A stretch of DNA of 48,300 nt from a virus. The translations under genes and the position numbers were made by a program. Shown here piece by piece: positions 1 through 10,500 of this stretch. The stretch lies in the IMG/VR virus record IMGVR_UViG_3300020185_002501, positions 1 to 48,300 of that record. The stretch is one strand, 5' to 3'. The stretch's first letter is position 1; each line of letters starts with the position of its first letter. The notes beneath the pieces are model-generated. The model worked only from the letters and a program-made list of their open reading frames with translations, had not been told where the DNA came from and ran no database searches.

Positions 1-2
1 CA

Positions 3-1331
3 GGCGCTTTAGGTGTGTACCAGATTATACCAGAGACCGCAGCCGATCCTGGGTATGGTGTTGAGCCTATTACTATTCGAGAAGTTCTCGATCCGGTGAG
101 AGCTAGAGAATTTGCTAGGCAGTATCTCGAAGGACTTAGGAAAGAATATCCAAACTACACGCCTGCAGAAATTCTTCAAGCATACAATGCTGGCCCAGGA
201 AGAATAGAAAAGTACAAGCTTGGACTAGGCCCGCCACTGACGGAAGAAACTATATTATACCCTGGAAAAATACTTGGCCAGATTCCTGGCTTCCAAGACA
301 ATCCTTACACAGTATCACCAGCAGATGCTGATGTCTTGGAAACAGTATTCAGAGATAGAGTTGTACCCGACCTTAGCGATCCGGAAGTTGCAAGATTAAT
401 AAATGAAGAACGTGTTGCTCGAGGCCTGACGCCTTATACAGACATGGAAGAAATGGAAAGAGCAATTAATGCTAACCAATTTCTTATTAAGGCACGTAAC
501 CAGCAAACTGTTAGTGCACAACGAGAAGCAAGCGGTGTTAAAAATGCCAATGGTGATTGGCGTGTTAAGTTAAGACTTGCACCTCAAGCAACTTACTTGT
601 ACAAAGCAAGTAACCCAGGTATACTTGCTCCATTAGCAGTTACTGATGGTGTTATATTTCCGTATACTCCGCAAATTGATTTACAATATAGGTCAGATTA
701 CAATAATTATCAACCATCGCACAGCAACTATATGCACTATTTCTACAAAGGATCAAGTGTTCAGACTATACAAGTTACTGCTGAATTTACTGCACAAGAC
801 ACAATTGAAGCTGAATACTTGTTGGCAGTTATGCATTTCTTTAAGAGTGCTAGTAAAATGTTTTATGGCCAAGATGCAGAGCGTGGCTCACCACCGCCAT
901 TATTGTATTTGTCCGGCCTTGGTGAATATCAATTCAATGAGTCTCCTTGTGTGATATCTGAGTTTAACTTGAATTTGCCGTCTGATGTTAACTATATCAG
1001 AGCAAGAAGCCGACACATAACAGGCGCATCTAATTTGCAATATCAAAAACCTCTAGCAACAAGTGCAACCAATGGTAATTTTTCTAGTTTAACTAGATTG
1101 TCAACGGCAGTAACTCAGTTGGTTGGCGGTGGGTCGCAAGCACTTCAGGTAGGTGCAAAACCATTTACACCATCCCCGGGTAATTTAGGAAGTAAAGGTG
1201 CAACGTATGTACCAACTAAAATGTCAATGACTATTAACTTGTTACCAATACAAAGCAGACAGCAAGTTAGTCAGCAGTTTAGTCTTAAAGAGTACGCAAA
1301 CGGTAACTTAATTAAGAAGGGTATGTGGTAA
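3..1331 (+). CDS. Baseplate/tail-tube-cap-like protein with N-terminal SLT transglycosylase domain (5' partial)
   Basis: The reading frame is open to the left edge, so the gene begins before the window. The first visible residues, GALGVYQIIPETA, match the soluble lytic transglycosylase pattern (G-A-x-G-x-x-Q-I-x-P-x-T-A), and about 50 residues on comes AEILQAYNAGPGRI, the family's second core motif (A-Y-N-A-G-P). This domain should cleave peptidoglycan during infection; its catalytic glutamate would lie upstream of the window. The C-terminal half, from about residue 190, contains GVIFPYTPQIDLQY and SNYMHYFYKGSSVQ, a pattern I associate with tail-tube-end or baseplate proteins of T4-like marine phages (gp48/gp54 position). 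The stop codon abuts the start of the gp53-like gene. The lysis domain call is firm; the tube-cap role is inferred from resemblance and gene order. Confidence 0.7.
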   Translation, partial: GALGVYQIIPETAADPGYGVEPITIREVLDPVRAREFARQYLEGLRKEYPNYTPAEILQAYNAGPGRIEKYKLGLGPPLTEETILYPGKILGQIPGFQDNPYTVSPADADVLETVFRDRVVPDLSDPEVARLINEERVARGLTPYTDMEEMERAINANQFLIKARNQQTVSAQREASGVKNANGDWRVKLRLAPQATYLYKASNPGILAPLAVTDGVIFPYTPQIDLQYRSDYNNYQPSHSNYMHYFYKGSSVQTIQVTAEFTAQDTIEAEYLLAVMHFFKSASKMFYGQDAERGSPPPLLYLSGLGEYQFNESPCVISEFNLNLPSDVNYIRARSRHITGASNLQYQKPLATSATNGNFSSLTRLSTAVTQLVGGGSQALQVGAKPFTPSPGNLGSKGATYVPTKMSMTINLLPIQSRQQVSQQFSLKEYANGNLIKKGMW

Positions 1332-1637
1332 ATGGATAATATATATACAAGTAGCAGTCCTTATTTTGATACACCTATTGTTAATAAAACATACCTCGGT
1401 GTAATGGTTAACAGAGCTATTCCTAAAAAAGTTGATGATTTGCTAATGACTATCAATGAAACTTACAATCTTCGCCCAGACTTGCTAGCATTCGACTTGT
1501 ACGGTGATGCGGCGCTTTGGTGGGTGTTTGCACAGAGAAACCCAAACCAACTTCAAGATCCGTTGGGAGACTTTACAACCAATACATCGATATACCTACC
1601 ACAAAAAGCAACTTTATCTCAAGTATTAGGAATCTAG
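1332..1637 (+). CDS. Baseplate wedge protein, T4 gp53-like
   Basis: A 101-residue protein whose core (YNLRPDLLAFDLYGDAALWW, then VFAQRNPNQLQDPLGDF and IYLPQKATL) matches the gp53-like baseplate wedge family of T4-type phages, a small LysM-like fold that helps wedges join around the hub. Full length for the short marine versions; T4 gp53 itself is longer. The start follows the preceding stop directly, with an AAGGG ribosome-binding site at 1317-1321. It sits between tail-tube-cap-like and hub genes, as expected. The family resemblance is clear to me; the exact wedge role is by homology only. Confidence 0.7.
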   Translation: MDNIYTSSSPYFDTPIVNKTYLGVMVNRAIPKKVDDLLMTINETYNLRPDLLAFDLYGDAALWWVFAQRNPNQLQDPLGDFTTNTSIYLPQKATLSQVLGI

Positions 1638-1638
1638 C

Positions 1639-4527
1639 ATGACCACCTCGGCAGAAATAGATACAGCCAGGCGCGGCGTACAACTCAACATCAATAATCT
1701 GGTAGGGTGGGTTGAACGCCTAGAATTTGAGGTCGATGATGGTGCAACTTGGAACGAAATCAATGCCGATTGGGGTATTGGCTTTGATAAAGCCAAAGGT
1801 TACGAGGAAGTCTTAGTCAATCTGCAACGTCAAAACGACGGCATGCCACCAACTGATCCTGACAAATCTGCAACAACATTTAGGATAGCTGAAAACATAG
1901 CAGAAGTTAATGCTCTTATTAATAGGTTGCTTGTTATTGAACAGCAAGCTCTCGCTAACTCAAGCGAAGTTGCACGAATAGACAATTTACCAGCAGACAG
2001 TGCAGGTACAATAGTTTTAAACGATGCAGCTGGAGCCAAAGAAGGTGCTAGACTTGCCTCTCCAGATGCTGGCGCAGATGAGTTGGTTGTACTAACAGAT
2101 GCTAACGGCGAAATTACTGCAACAAACATTATTTCGCAAGAAGCAGTTAATACAAATGCAACTAATGCTCGATTAGCAACACTCAGCGGTGATTTTTCTA
2201 GTACACTAGATACTGTGCAAGGTGGTGGCATAACTAGTACAACCGGCGGCGGCAACGATACAGTTAATGTTGTTACAACACAAACGCCAGCTGGAACCAT
2301 AGCAAACTCCGGTGGAGTTAGCACAAGTGACGATGCATACACAAACAGTTTAAATTCGTCAGCTGGGGCAAATAATGTTGATGCAAATGGAGTTGTCGGT
2401 CGTGCATCAATTGCTAATGAATTTTTACAAACTATCACTGCTTCTCCAAATCGTCTTGCAGCACTGGCTTCGCAAACTTACACTATTTCAATCTACTTAA
2501 TGGATATAGAAGAATATGATAGACTGATGCAATCTGACAGAAAAGTATTACCATCTCGACAATTAATTATGCAATCTGGTGGTGCTACAATTGGCGAGCG
2601 TAACAAATACTTTGACTTAGACTTCTATCCAGAAAATATTGAATTTAAGTGCATGGTCGGCACACAAGGAGTTGGGTCGCCGCATAATGCAGTTACTTTA
2701 GAGTTTGATGTACTTGAGCCTCAGGGCATTACTTTCTTAGAAAGATTACGACTAGCAGTTTGGGATCACACCGGCAATCCTGGTGCAACTATCAATGGTC
2801 AAAATTATCTTATGGTTGTAAGGTTTTATGGGTATGATGAAAATGGCAATTTAATTAGTGGATCATCATCAAACGGTACAGAACCTACCAGTGATCCAGA
2901 TGCAATTGTAGAAAAGTTTATTCCTTTCCAAATAGCAATGTTACGATACAAACTGGCTGCACAAGTAGTGCAATACCAACTGCAATGCATGATACCACAA
3001 ACAACTGTTGGATTTAGTACAGCTAGAGGAACAATACCTTTTAACTTCCAACTTGACGCACCAGATGTAGGAACGCTGTTTAATGGTAATATGCAGTTTT
3101 CAGCAGCGACACTTGCAGCACGTGATTTTACTGACGGAAACACTGGAACTTTTGGCGAATTTGGGAATAATAATAGCAGAGCCGGCAGTAGTTCGCCAAC
3201 TATCACACAAGGGTTAACCGATGCGTTAAACCAAAATCAGCAAACTTTAGTTAAAAAAGGTGCACAATCTATTGCTGATGTGTACATTATTCTATTAGAA
3301 GATGTCCCAGGGTTTAAAGATGCTAAGATGAAAAAGCAAGGGACAACTAATAAAAAAACAACTCCGATGACTATGAGTGGAGATCCAAACGTAAACTTAA
3401 ATGTGAACAAACAAAACTTTGACAATAATGGAAGAACATATAGTATAACAGCTGGTACCCAGATTACACAATTAATCGATCAAGTAATGAAAAATAGTGA
3501 TTACATTACTACTCAACAAAACGTAGTATTTGATGAGGTTACTGGTAAAGAAATTGCACAGCCTCCAGTAGAAGTTACTCAGTGGTATAAGATCACACAA
3601 AAATCTAGAGCAATCGGGTGGGATGATATTCGAAAAGATTATGCTTACGAAATTACTTACAAAGTAAGTAGGTATAAAATTAACACACCAAAATCTCCTT
3701 ATTTCCCTCCATCGACTTACAGGGGTTCGCACAAAATTTATAATTATTTGTTTACCGGGGAGAATACAGAAGTATTAAATCTTGAATTTGAAGCAAATAC
3801 TAACTACATTACGCCTATTGGCAACAGTGGACTAGTAGCACCAGTTGACGGCGACGGAAGGTTCGCTCAAAAACAAATGTTTGCATCTGGCGCAGAATCA
3901 AGTCAGCAAGGCGGCGCCGGCGAATCAACTTTACCGGCTGCTCAATTAGCAGGCAGGCTATATGCCGACTCGGATGTGTTAAAAGTTGAAATTGAAATTG
4001 TTGGTGATCCGGATTGGATTACTCAAAGCGAAGTATTTTATACTACAGACAATCTTGGAGCATTCGAGCCTGACGGTAGTCTTAATGTTAACAGTAGCGA
4101 AGTGTTATTTGAAGTTCGCTTTAATAGATCAACTGATTATGATTTTACAACAGGACTAACACCGAAATATTCAAGTAACGCAAACCAAGGTGCAATCTCG
4201 AACAATACAAACATAGCCGAAGAACGGTTAGTGTTTGCTGCATACCAGATAACTAACTTTTTTAAAGAAGGCAAATTCACACAACGCATTGAAGGCACAC
4301 TGAGGGAATTCAACGGCGAGCTGGCACCTCTTATACAAGGAATTCGTGTACCAGATACTAATAATAAAAACGGATTCAAAGCTTACAGAGATGTTGGCGA
4401 AAACACATATTACGGAAATAAAGTAGAACTAACAGATGAAACTGTAGACGGAGTTAGTGGTGTGCCTAAGGCTGGTAGTAACACAGTCGACGACGATGGC
4501 GGATCCTCATACTCGGGTCCGTTTTAA
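1639..4527 (+). CDS. Large baseplate hub protein (gp27-like by position)
   Basis: A 962-residue protein. About the first 270 residues are rich in Ala, Asn, Thr and Ser and look like an extended or fibrous segment. The rest is folded-looking, with conserved-feeling stretches such as YFDLDFYPENIEFKC, HNAVTLEFDVLEPQGITFLE, RYKLAAQVVQYQLQCMIPQT and YNYLFTGENTEVLNLEFE that I recall from structural proteins of T4-like marine phages. It lies immediately upstream of the gp5-like spike, where T4-type phages often place the hub that carries gp5, so I infer a gp27-type role. No catalytic motif is visible. Start supported by AGGA at 1628-1631, 7 bases before ATG. Virion baseplate is likely; the gp27 equivalence is uncertain. 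Confidence 0.5.
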   Translation: MTTSAEIDTARRGVQLNINNLVGWVERLEFEVDDGATWNEINADWGIGFDKAKGYEEVLVNLQRQNDGMPPTDPDKSATTFRIAENIAEVNALINRLLVIEQQALANSSEVARIDNLPADSAGTIVLNDAAGAKEGARLASPDAGADELVVLTDANGEITATNIISQEAVNTNATNARLATLSGDFSSTLDTVQGGGITSTTGGGNDTVNVVTTQTPAGTIANSGGVSTSDDAYTNSLNSSAGANNVDANGVVGRASIANEFLQTITASPNRLAALASQTYTISIYLMDIEEYDRLMQSDRKVLPSRQLIMQSGGATIGERNKYFDLDFYPENIEFKCMVGTQGVGSPHNAVTLEFDVLEPQGITFLERLRLAVWDHTGNPGATINGQNYLMVVRFYGYDENGNLISGSSSNGTEPTSDPDAIVEKFIPFQIAMLRYKLAAQVVQYQLQCMIPQTTVGFSTARGTIPFNFQLDAPDVGTLFNGNMQFSAATLAARDFTDGNTGTFGEFGNNNSRAGSSSPTITQGLTDALNQNQQTLVKKGAQSIADVYIILLEDVPGFKDAKMKKQGTTNKKTTPMTMSGDPNVNLNVNKQNFDNNGRTYSITAGTQITQLIDQVMKNSDYITTQQNVVFDEVTGKEIAQPPVEVTQWYKITQKSRAIGWDDIRKDYAYEITYKVSRYKINTPKSPYFPPSTYRGSHKIYNYLFTGENTEVLNLEFEANTNYITPIGNSGLVAPVDGDGRFAQKQMFASGAESSQQGGAGESTLPAAQLAGRLYADSDVLKVEIEIVGDPDWITQSEVFYTTDNLGAFEPDGSLNVNSSEVLFEVRFNRSTDYDFTTGLTPKYSSNANQGAISNNTNIAEERLVFAAYQITNFFKEGKFTQRIEGTLREFNGELAPLIQGIRVPDTNNKNGFKAYRDVGENTYYGNKVELTDETVDGVSGVPKAGSNTVDDDGGSSYSGPF

Positions 4528-4548
4528 CAAATTAAAGGAACACCATAG

Positions 4549-7152
4549 ATGGTAGAAAACTATCAACGAAGTCAAGGACAACCAAAATCGTATAAAACTG
4601 ACAAAGGTGGTACTCCGGCTGAAACTGGGCCTTTTCTTGGTGAAGTGACTAATAACGTAGATCCAACTCGCAGTGGAAGACTACAAGTTTACATTGAGTA
4701 TCTTGCTGGGCCTGACAAAACTGAAAAAAGTTTATGGAGAACGGTTAGCTATATTTCTCCTATGTACGGAACTACACAGCAAAGTGTGCCACAAACAACT
4801 GGGCCCGGAACGTTCACGGGAAATCAGCAAAGTTATGGTTTCTGGGGAACGCCGCCGGACATTGGAACTAAAGTTATTTGTTTCTTTGCCAACGGCGATC
4901 CAAACATGGGGTATTATATTGGTGCACCTATTGAACCCGGTATCAATCATATGATGCCAGCAATCGGGGCAAGTAAGAAATACAGCGACGATACTAATTC
5001 TCCATATTTTTCTAAAGCAACGCAGTTACCGGTAACCGAAATAAACAATAGCAATCCATCTATAGCTGAAAACAAAAGATTCTTTGAAGAAAAAAAACCA
5101 GTACACAGTGTGTTAGCAGGGCAAATGCTCAACCAGGGTGTTATTTCTGATCCATTGTTAGGTCCTATTACTAGTAATTCACAACGCGAGTCACCAAGCA
5201 CAGTGTACGGCTGGAGTAGTCCCGGTAGACCAGTATACCAGGGTGGATTTACTCCTGCTGAACTATCAATCAAAGTTGCAAATAGTGAAGTTAAAGCCAA
5301 TGAAATCCAAGTAACTTCGAGACTTGGTGGCCATAGCATTGTGATGGACGACGGAGACCTTGCCGGACAAGACCAACTACTAAGATTGCGCACAGCATCT
5401 GGGCATCAGATTATGCTTAATGATACTGGCGACAGTATTCATATTATGCATGCAAACGGTCAATCGTGGGTAGAACTAGGAAAAGAAGGCACCTTGGATG
5501 TATATGCATCAAACAGTGTTAACATACGCAGTGACGGCGAAATTAACATGCATGCAGCTAGCGATATTAATATCAACAGCGAAAAAGGCAGTATTAAAAT
5601 GTATGCTAAACTTGCAATGGGAGTTGAAACTAAAGCATTAAGTTTAAATGCATCTGACAACCTGTTATTATACAGTCGCAAGCAAATTGGTATTAAAAGT
5701 GATGGCAATCTTGCATTGAAGTCAAAAAATGGATCATGGGGAAGCAAAAGTTTAACCTTTGTAGGTCAGCCGATTAAGCTAAACAGCGGTGCCGCAAGTG
5801 ATGTACCAACTCCGCAAGAACTTCCTAAAAACAAATTACCAGACACTACGTTCCAAACCGACGTGGGCTGGGTAGTTAAAAAAGACGCAATTGAATCAGT
5901 GGTTAGTAGAGCACCAACGCACGAACCATATCCTTTCCACGGCACAGGAGTTAACTCTACTACTTCTATATCTGGCGGTGCAGCAGAAGTGCCACTTACT
6001 ACAACAACACAAGAAGCCATTGCTAATGCTAAAAATGTTAGTATTTCAAAAATCACAGTGTCTGACTACGAAGTAGAAACTGGTACTGATACTGCCGTTG
6101 GCGTACTTAACCCATCACAAGTTCAAGCTATGCTAGCACAGGCTAGCAAACAGGTTCCGCAAAACTTTGATGTTGTATCAGACTTAAACGGTGTTGGGAA
6201 ATTTGGATTTACTGCAGAGCAACTAGAAAAAACTGGATTTCTAAAGCCAGGCACTTCGGACTTCTTTCTTAAAGATCCAACTACAAACCTTACAACAGTG
6301 TTGAGTAATAGTAGTGTGTGGTCAGGGTTAAACGGTGTTAACAACGTAAACGACTTTCTGTCAAACGAAAGCTTACAAGACAACACACAAACTGACTTGC
6401 TAAACATAGGACTTAGTGAATTACAAAATCTTGGCGTAGCAACTGGTTTAGAAAACGTAGCAGATCTTGCTGGCCTAGTTCAAGGTGCTGCAAAGTACGG
6501 CGGCGAAGCAGTTTCCAAGTGGGTCAACGGATCTGCAACACTTGGCGAAACTGTTGCTGGTGTATCTAGCAATGTTATTAGCAGCCTTGACATGGATTCA
6601 ATAGTCCAAGGCGGGAAATATGCAATTGATCTAGTATCAGAGAAGATACCTGCATCATTGCAAGGGGTTACTTCAATAACTTCTTTAACTAATTTAGGAA
6701 ATATTGATCTTAGTAAAGTAGCTAGTTTGTCTGACTTGTCAAGTACATTAGAGTTCCTACCTAGCAACTTAGGCAATTTAACTAGTTTAGGCGATTTAGG
6801 TAACATCTCTGGCGGACTTACAAGCTTGAGCAGTTTAGGTAGCATTTCTAGCATTGGGGGTATCTTCGGCGGATTGTTCGGTGGTGGTAGAGGTTACTCA
6901 TACACATTCCCTGCATTTGCTAACAATACAGTTGTTGAGGGTATATCAAACACTGTTAATAGAGGTGCACTTGACAATGCAGTTACTAATGTGATTGGAT
7001 CAGTTAAAGTACAAAATGCAACAGTGAAAGCATTGCCTGTTAATGTGCAAGAATATCAAACAGCATTACGATTAATGGCAGCTGGCAATAGCGGTAGTGC
7101 TAATACTATAATTGATAATTTAAAAGATGCGGTAATACGCAGGTTAACGTAG
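4549..7152 (+). CDS. Baseplate central spike protein, gp5/VgrG-like, with long C-terminal extension
   Basis: An 867-residue protein with three parts. Residues about 25-130 (FLGEVTNNVDPTRSGRLQVY to IGTKVICFFANGDPNMGYYI) form the gp5/VgrG OB-fold. Residues about 255-400 (GGHSIVMDDGD, LLRLRTASGHQIMLNDTGD, then short repeats built on S-V-N-I-R-S-D-G-E-I-N-M) have the alternating pattern of the intertwined beta-helix needle. Residues about 400-867 are an unusual extension rich in Ser, Asn, Leu and Gly, with leucine-rich repeat-like lines at 704-775 and a GGLFGGGRG stretch near 780. The T4 gp5 lysozyme domain is absent; a transglycosylase-type domain sits instead in the first gene of the window. 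AAAGGA at 4534-4539 is 9 bases before ATG. It should trimerise at the tip of the tail tube and pierce the cell envelope. Confidence 0.8.
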   Translation: MVENYQRSQGQPKSYKTDKGGTPAETGPFLGEVTNNVDPTRSGRLQVYIEYLAGPDKTEKSLWRTVSYISPMYGTTQQSVPQTTGPGTFTGNQQSYGFWGTPPDIGTKVICFFANGDPNMGYYIGAPIEPGINHMMPAIGASKKYSDDTNSPYFSKATQLPVTEINNSNPSIAENKRFFEEKKPVHSVLAGQMLNQGVISDPLLGPITSNSQRESPSTVYGWSSPGRPVYQGGFTPAELSIKVANSEVKANEIQVTSRLGGHSIVMDDGDLAGQDQLLRLRTASGHQIMLNDTGDSIHIMHANGQSWVELGKEGTLDVYASNSVNIRSDGEINMHAASDININSEKGSIKMYAKLAMGVETKALSLNASDNLLLYSRKQIGIKSDGNLALKSKNGSWGSKSLTFVGQPIKLNSGAASDVPTPQELPKNKLPDTTFQTDVGWVVKKDAIESVVSRAPTHEPYPFHGTGVNSTTSISGGAAEVPLTTTTQEAIANAKNVSISKITVSDYEVETGTDTAVGVLNPSQVQAMLAQASKQVPQNFDVVSDLNGVGKFGFTAEQLEKTGFLKPGTSDFFLKDPTTNLTTVLSNSSVWSGLNGVNNVNDFLSNESLQDNTQTDLLNIGLSELQNLGVATGLENVADLAGLVQGAAKYGGEAVSKWVNGSATLGETVAGVSSNVISSLDMDSIVQGGKYAIDLVSEKIPASLQGVTSITSLTNLGNIDLSKVASLSDLSSTLEFLPSNLGNLTSLGDLGNISGGLTSLSSLGSISSIGGIFGGLFGGGRGYSYTFPAFANNTVVEGISNTVNRGALDNAVTNVIGSVKVQNATVKALPVNVQEYQTALRLMAAGNSGSANTIIDNLKDAVIRRLT

Positions 7153-7155
7153 GGA

Positions 7156-7163
7156 CTAAATAC
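7156..7163 (+). promoter_or_regulatory. Late-promoter-like motif (CTAAATAC) before gp25-like gene
   Basis: CTAAATAC shares the core TAAATA of the T4-type late promoter (TATAAATA). It ends 4 bases before the gp25-like ATG, so a transcript starting from it would be nearly leaderless for that gene. Confidence 0.35.
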
Positions 7164-7167
7164 AGGT

Positions 7168-7548
7168 ATGCCAACATTTATAGGATACAGCACAATCGAT
7201 AGATACAAGTCATACACAGTTACTGACTTTGATTTGATCAAGCGTGACTTGTTAAATGCATTAAACATAAGACAAGGCGAAGTGCCCGGGCGACCTACAG
7301 TAGGAACATCAATGTGGGCTTTGATATTTGAACCTCAAAATGCTAGTACTACGCAACAGATAAATGCCGAGATTCAACGGGTAGTTGCACAAGATCCTAG
7401 GATTGCGATTAGTGACATTAATGTTTTTGCACAAGAATTTGGTATACTAGTTGAACTTGAAGTTCAAACAGTACAAGGCCAAAACTCTGAATTGTTGAAT
7501 ATCTTTTTTGATCAAAAACAGCAGCGAGCAGGGTACTCGGACGTATAA
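7168..7548 (+). CDS. Baseplate wedge protein, T4 gp25-like
   Basis: A 126-residue protein with the gp25/GPW pattern: a TDFDLIKRDLLNALNIRQGE start, then GRPTVGTSMWALIFEP, the conserved loop-rich core, and a QRVVAQDPRIAISDINVFAQ helix-strand segment. In T4, gp25 is a wedge subunit that contacts the sheath and nucleates its assembly. Length is usual for the family. It lies between the spike and gp6-like genes, conserved company in contractile tails. A TAAATAC late-promoter-like motif ends 4 bases before the ATG; the closest ribosome-binding-like sequence, AGGGA at 7151-7155, lies 12 bases upstream, which is a little far. Confidence 0.85.
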   Translation: MPTFIGYSTIDRYKSYTVTDFDLIKRDLLNALNIRQGEVPGRPTVGTSMWALIFEPQNASTTQQINAEIQRVVAQDPRIAISDINVFAQEFGILVELEVQTVQGQNSELLNIFFDQKQQRAGYSDV

Positions 7549-7555
7549 AGTACCC
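7531..7555 (+). other. Short stem-loop at the gp25-like stop
   Basis: GGGTAC and GTACCC are exact reverse complements around a 13-base loop that contains the gp25-like stop codon. Downstream bases are only moderately T-rich, so at most a weak terminator. Confidence 0.3.
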
Positions 7556-7568
7556 AGTTTATTTGTAT

Positions 7569-7577
7569 CATAAATAC
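7569..7577 (+). promoter_or_regulatory. Late-promoter-like motif (CATAAATAC) before gp6-like gene
   Basis: CATAAATAC matches the T4 late consensus at 7 of 8 bases. It sits 20 bases before the gp6-like ATG, with the ribosome-binding site AAGG between them. A plausible late promoter for gp6 and the giant gene. Confidence 0.5.
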
Positions 7578-7596
7578 TTGCCAAGGATAGATAAAC

Positions 7597-10500
7597 ATGG
7601 CAAAAACAAGTAGACAAACCAGTATTTTCGGAGTTGAGGATTGGAAACGCATTTACCAAACCTATCGCGAAGCTGACTTTCAGAGCTTTGACTTTGAAAC
7701 ATTAAGAAAGAGTTTCATCGATTACATCCGTTTGTATTATCCTGAAAGCTTCAACGATTATATTGAAAGTTCAGAATTTATTGCCCTTCTTGATGTTATT
7801 GCATTTATGGGACAAGCAGGTAGTTTCCGTAATGATCTTAACACTAGAGAAAACTTTATTGACACTGCCGAAAGAAGAGACAGCGTAACCCGTCTAGCAA
7901 ATCTAGTAAGTTACACTCCTAAGCGTAATATTGCAGCAGAGGGCTATATTAAAGTACAAAGCATTAGTACAACCGAAGATTTAGTTGACTTCACAGGTGT
8001 TAACTTATCAAATGTTACAGTTAACTGGAACGATACTACTAATCCAAATTGGTTAGAGCAGTTCACTGTGATTGTTAACAGTTCATTGACTAGTAGTCAG
8101 CGATTTGGTCGCCCTGGAAACACTCAATCTATTCTTGGTATTCAAACTGATGAGTACACATTTAATCTTGCACCTGGGTTTTTGCCAGTGGTTCCGTTTT
8201 CGACAGTAGTTAATGGCACTAACATGGTGTTTGAAGCAGTTAGTTCGACTTCCCTAAACAAAGATTACGTATACGAGCCTGCACCAAAGCCAAATGGCTT
8301 GTTTAACATGCTCTATAAAAACGATAGACAAGGATATGCTAGCGCCAATACTGGTTTCTTCTTTTTGTTTAAACAAGGATCTTTAAAAGACTTTCCGTTT
8401 AATTTAGGTGAGCGTATATCTAATAGAGTAGTCAATGTAAATATCGAAGGCATTAACAACGATGATATATGGTTATACGAATTAGACTCACAAGGTGTTG
8501 TTGGCGACGAATGGGAATATGTAGAAAATATATACACTGGTGCAGTTGAGCAACTTACTCCTGAACAGCGTAAGTATTTTACTATTACATCAAGAACAAA
8601 CGATCAAATTAATTTAAACTTCGGCGATGGTGTGTTTTCGGCTATCCCAGTTGGGCCATTTAGATCTTATGTTAGAAGTTCAAACGGTTTAAACTATGTT
8701 ATTAACACCAACGAAATGCAAAATGTTACTATTGCTATTAGCTACGTAAGTAGAACAGGTCGTAATGAAACACTAACAATGACTTGTGCATTGACTTCAC
8801 CCGTGAGTAATGCGACTACTAGAGAAAATATCAATGCAATTAAGCAACGTGCCCCTGCTAGATATTACACACAAAACCGAATGGTTAACGGAGAAGATTA
8901 CAACAACTTTCCGTACACTTTGTACAGCACAATTATTAAATCCAAAGCAGTTAACAGAAGCTCAATTGGCACAAGCCGATATCTAGACCTAGTTGATATT
9001 ACTGGAAAGTATAGTTCAACTAACATATTTGCCAGTGACGGTCTAATCTACGAAACTACTGATGTTCCAAGTTTTGCATTTACGTTCATTGATCAAAATG
9101 ATATTAGCAACGTTATTGTTAACCAAGTTGAGCCTTTGCTATCTAGTAGAGGTATGCAAGAATTTTACTACGACAACTTCACTCGTCCAGACTTAACTGT
9201 TTTAAATCTCAATTGGAGCCAAAGTACTACTAGCAACAATGAAACAACAGGATTTTTTAGATTTACTGCAAACGGTGCTCCGGCTCCAGTTGGGCCACAA
9301 TCGTCGGACAATAAAAAATATATTACACAAGGCGGGTTAATTAAGTTTTCGCCGCCAAGCGGTTTCTATTTTAACAAATTCAATAGATTAATTGCCGGTA
9401 CCCCGTCTTTGCCCGGTGATAAAATGACACTGTGGGCAACTGTTACACAGCTTGAGCTTGATGGTACAAACTTTGGAGTAGGTAACAACACAGACGGCAC
9501 CGGACCGGTTACACTTAATAACTTTGTTCCAACCGACGCTATACCTGTACAAGTTATTCCAATTTTTGTCACTGACTTGCCTACTGCTATTGAAACAACC
9601 ATGCGTGAGCAAATGGAATTGTATAGAGATTTTGGGCTAGGGTACAACAACCTAACTGGTGAATGGTATGTTATTACGTCAACTAACTTAAATGCTGCAA
9701 CAACTTTCAGTCTTGCAAACGCACAGAACACATCCGGTGCTGGACTAGACAACAGTTGGCTAGTTGCATTTGAAACAGACGGGGTCACATACACCGTGAG
9801 TTCTAGAAGTTTAGAACGTTTCTGGGCTAGCGTATTAGAAACTCGTTTCTTCTATGATGGCACACAAAAAGTATATGACCCTAAAACCGGAACAGTTATT
9901 AATGACTTTATTAATGTATTAAAAACTAACAATCAGCCTGACACTAGCTCAACGTTGAATAGCGATGAGATACTTGATATTATTGGACAACCAGTGGAAA
10001 CAGATGGATACGTAGATGATTTCCGTGTTAGAATTAGTTACAAAGATTCAGACAATGACGGCATTCCTGACAATCCAGATTACTTTCAGACATTAGTTGC
10101 ACCTACAACAAACCCTAACAATAAAAGAGTGTATCTACAAAAAACTGTTGACTTTGACAATTTAGAAAGATATATTCCACTAGCAAGCGGGATTGTAAAC
10201 GGGCAGTATGCAACTAAGGATTCGATTGAATTAGTTAAAAGCGAATTTGCAAATAACCAAGTGTTTTACGCATACACTGATGATTTATTCTATGTGCTAA
10301 CTGTTGCATTTGACGGAACTCGCACGATAACACAAGCGTTGGGTTACATATATTATGTTGGTCGTCAGGACTTGTACTTCCAATATAGACATAATGCTCC
10401 GTTGAGTAGACGTATCGATCCTGGTACAACTAACATCATTGACATCTTCATAGTTACTAGTGCGTATTACACTGCATACCAAAATTATGTTAAAGACAGC

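Noticed and set aside
1830-2438. A 202-codon open frame on the - strand and other - strand frames throughout
   Set aside because: They lie wholly inside clear + strand structural or enzyme genes, show no ribosome-binding site or domain, and mirror the codon use of the genes they overlap.
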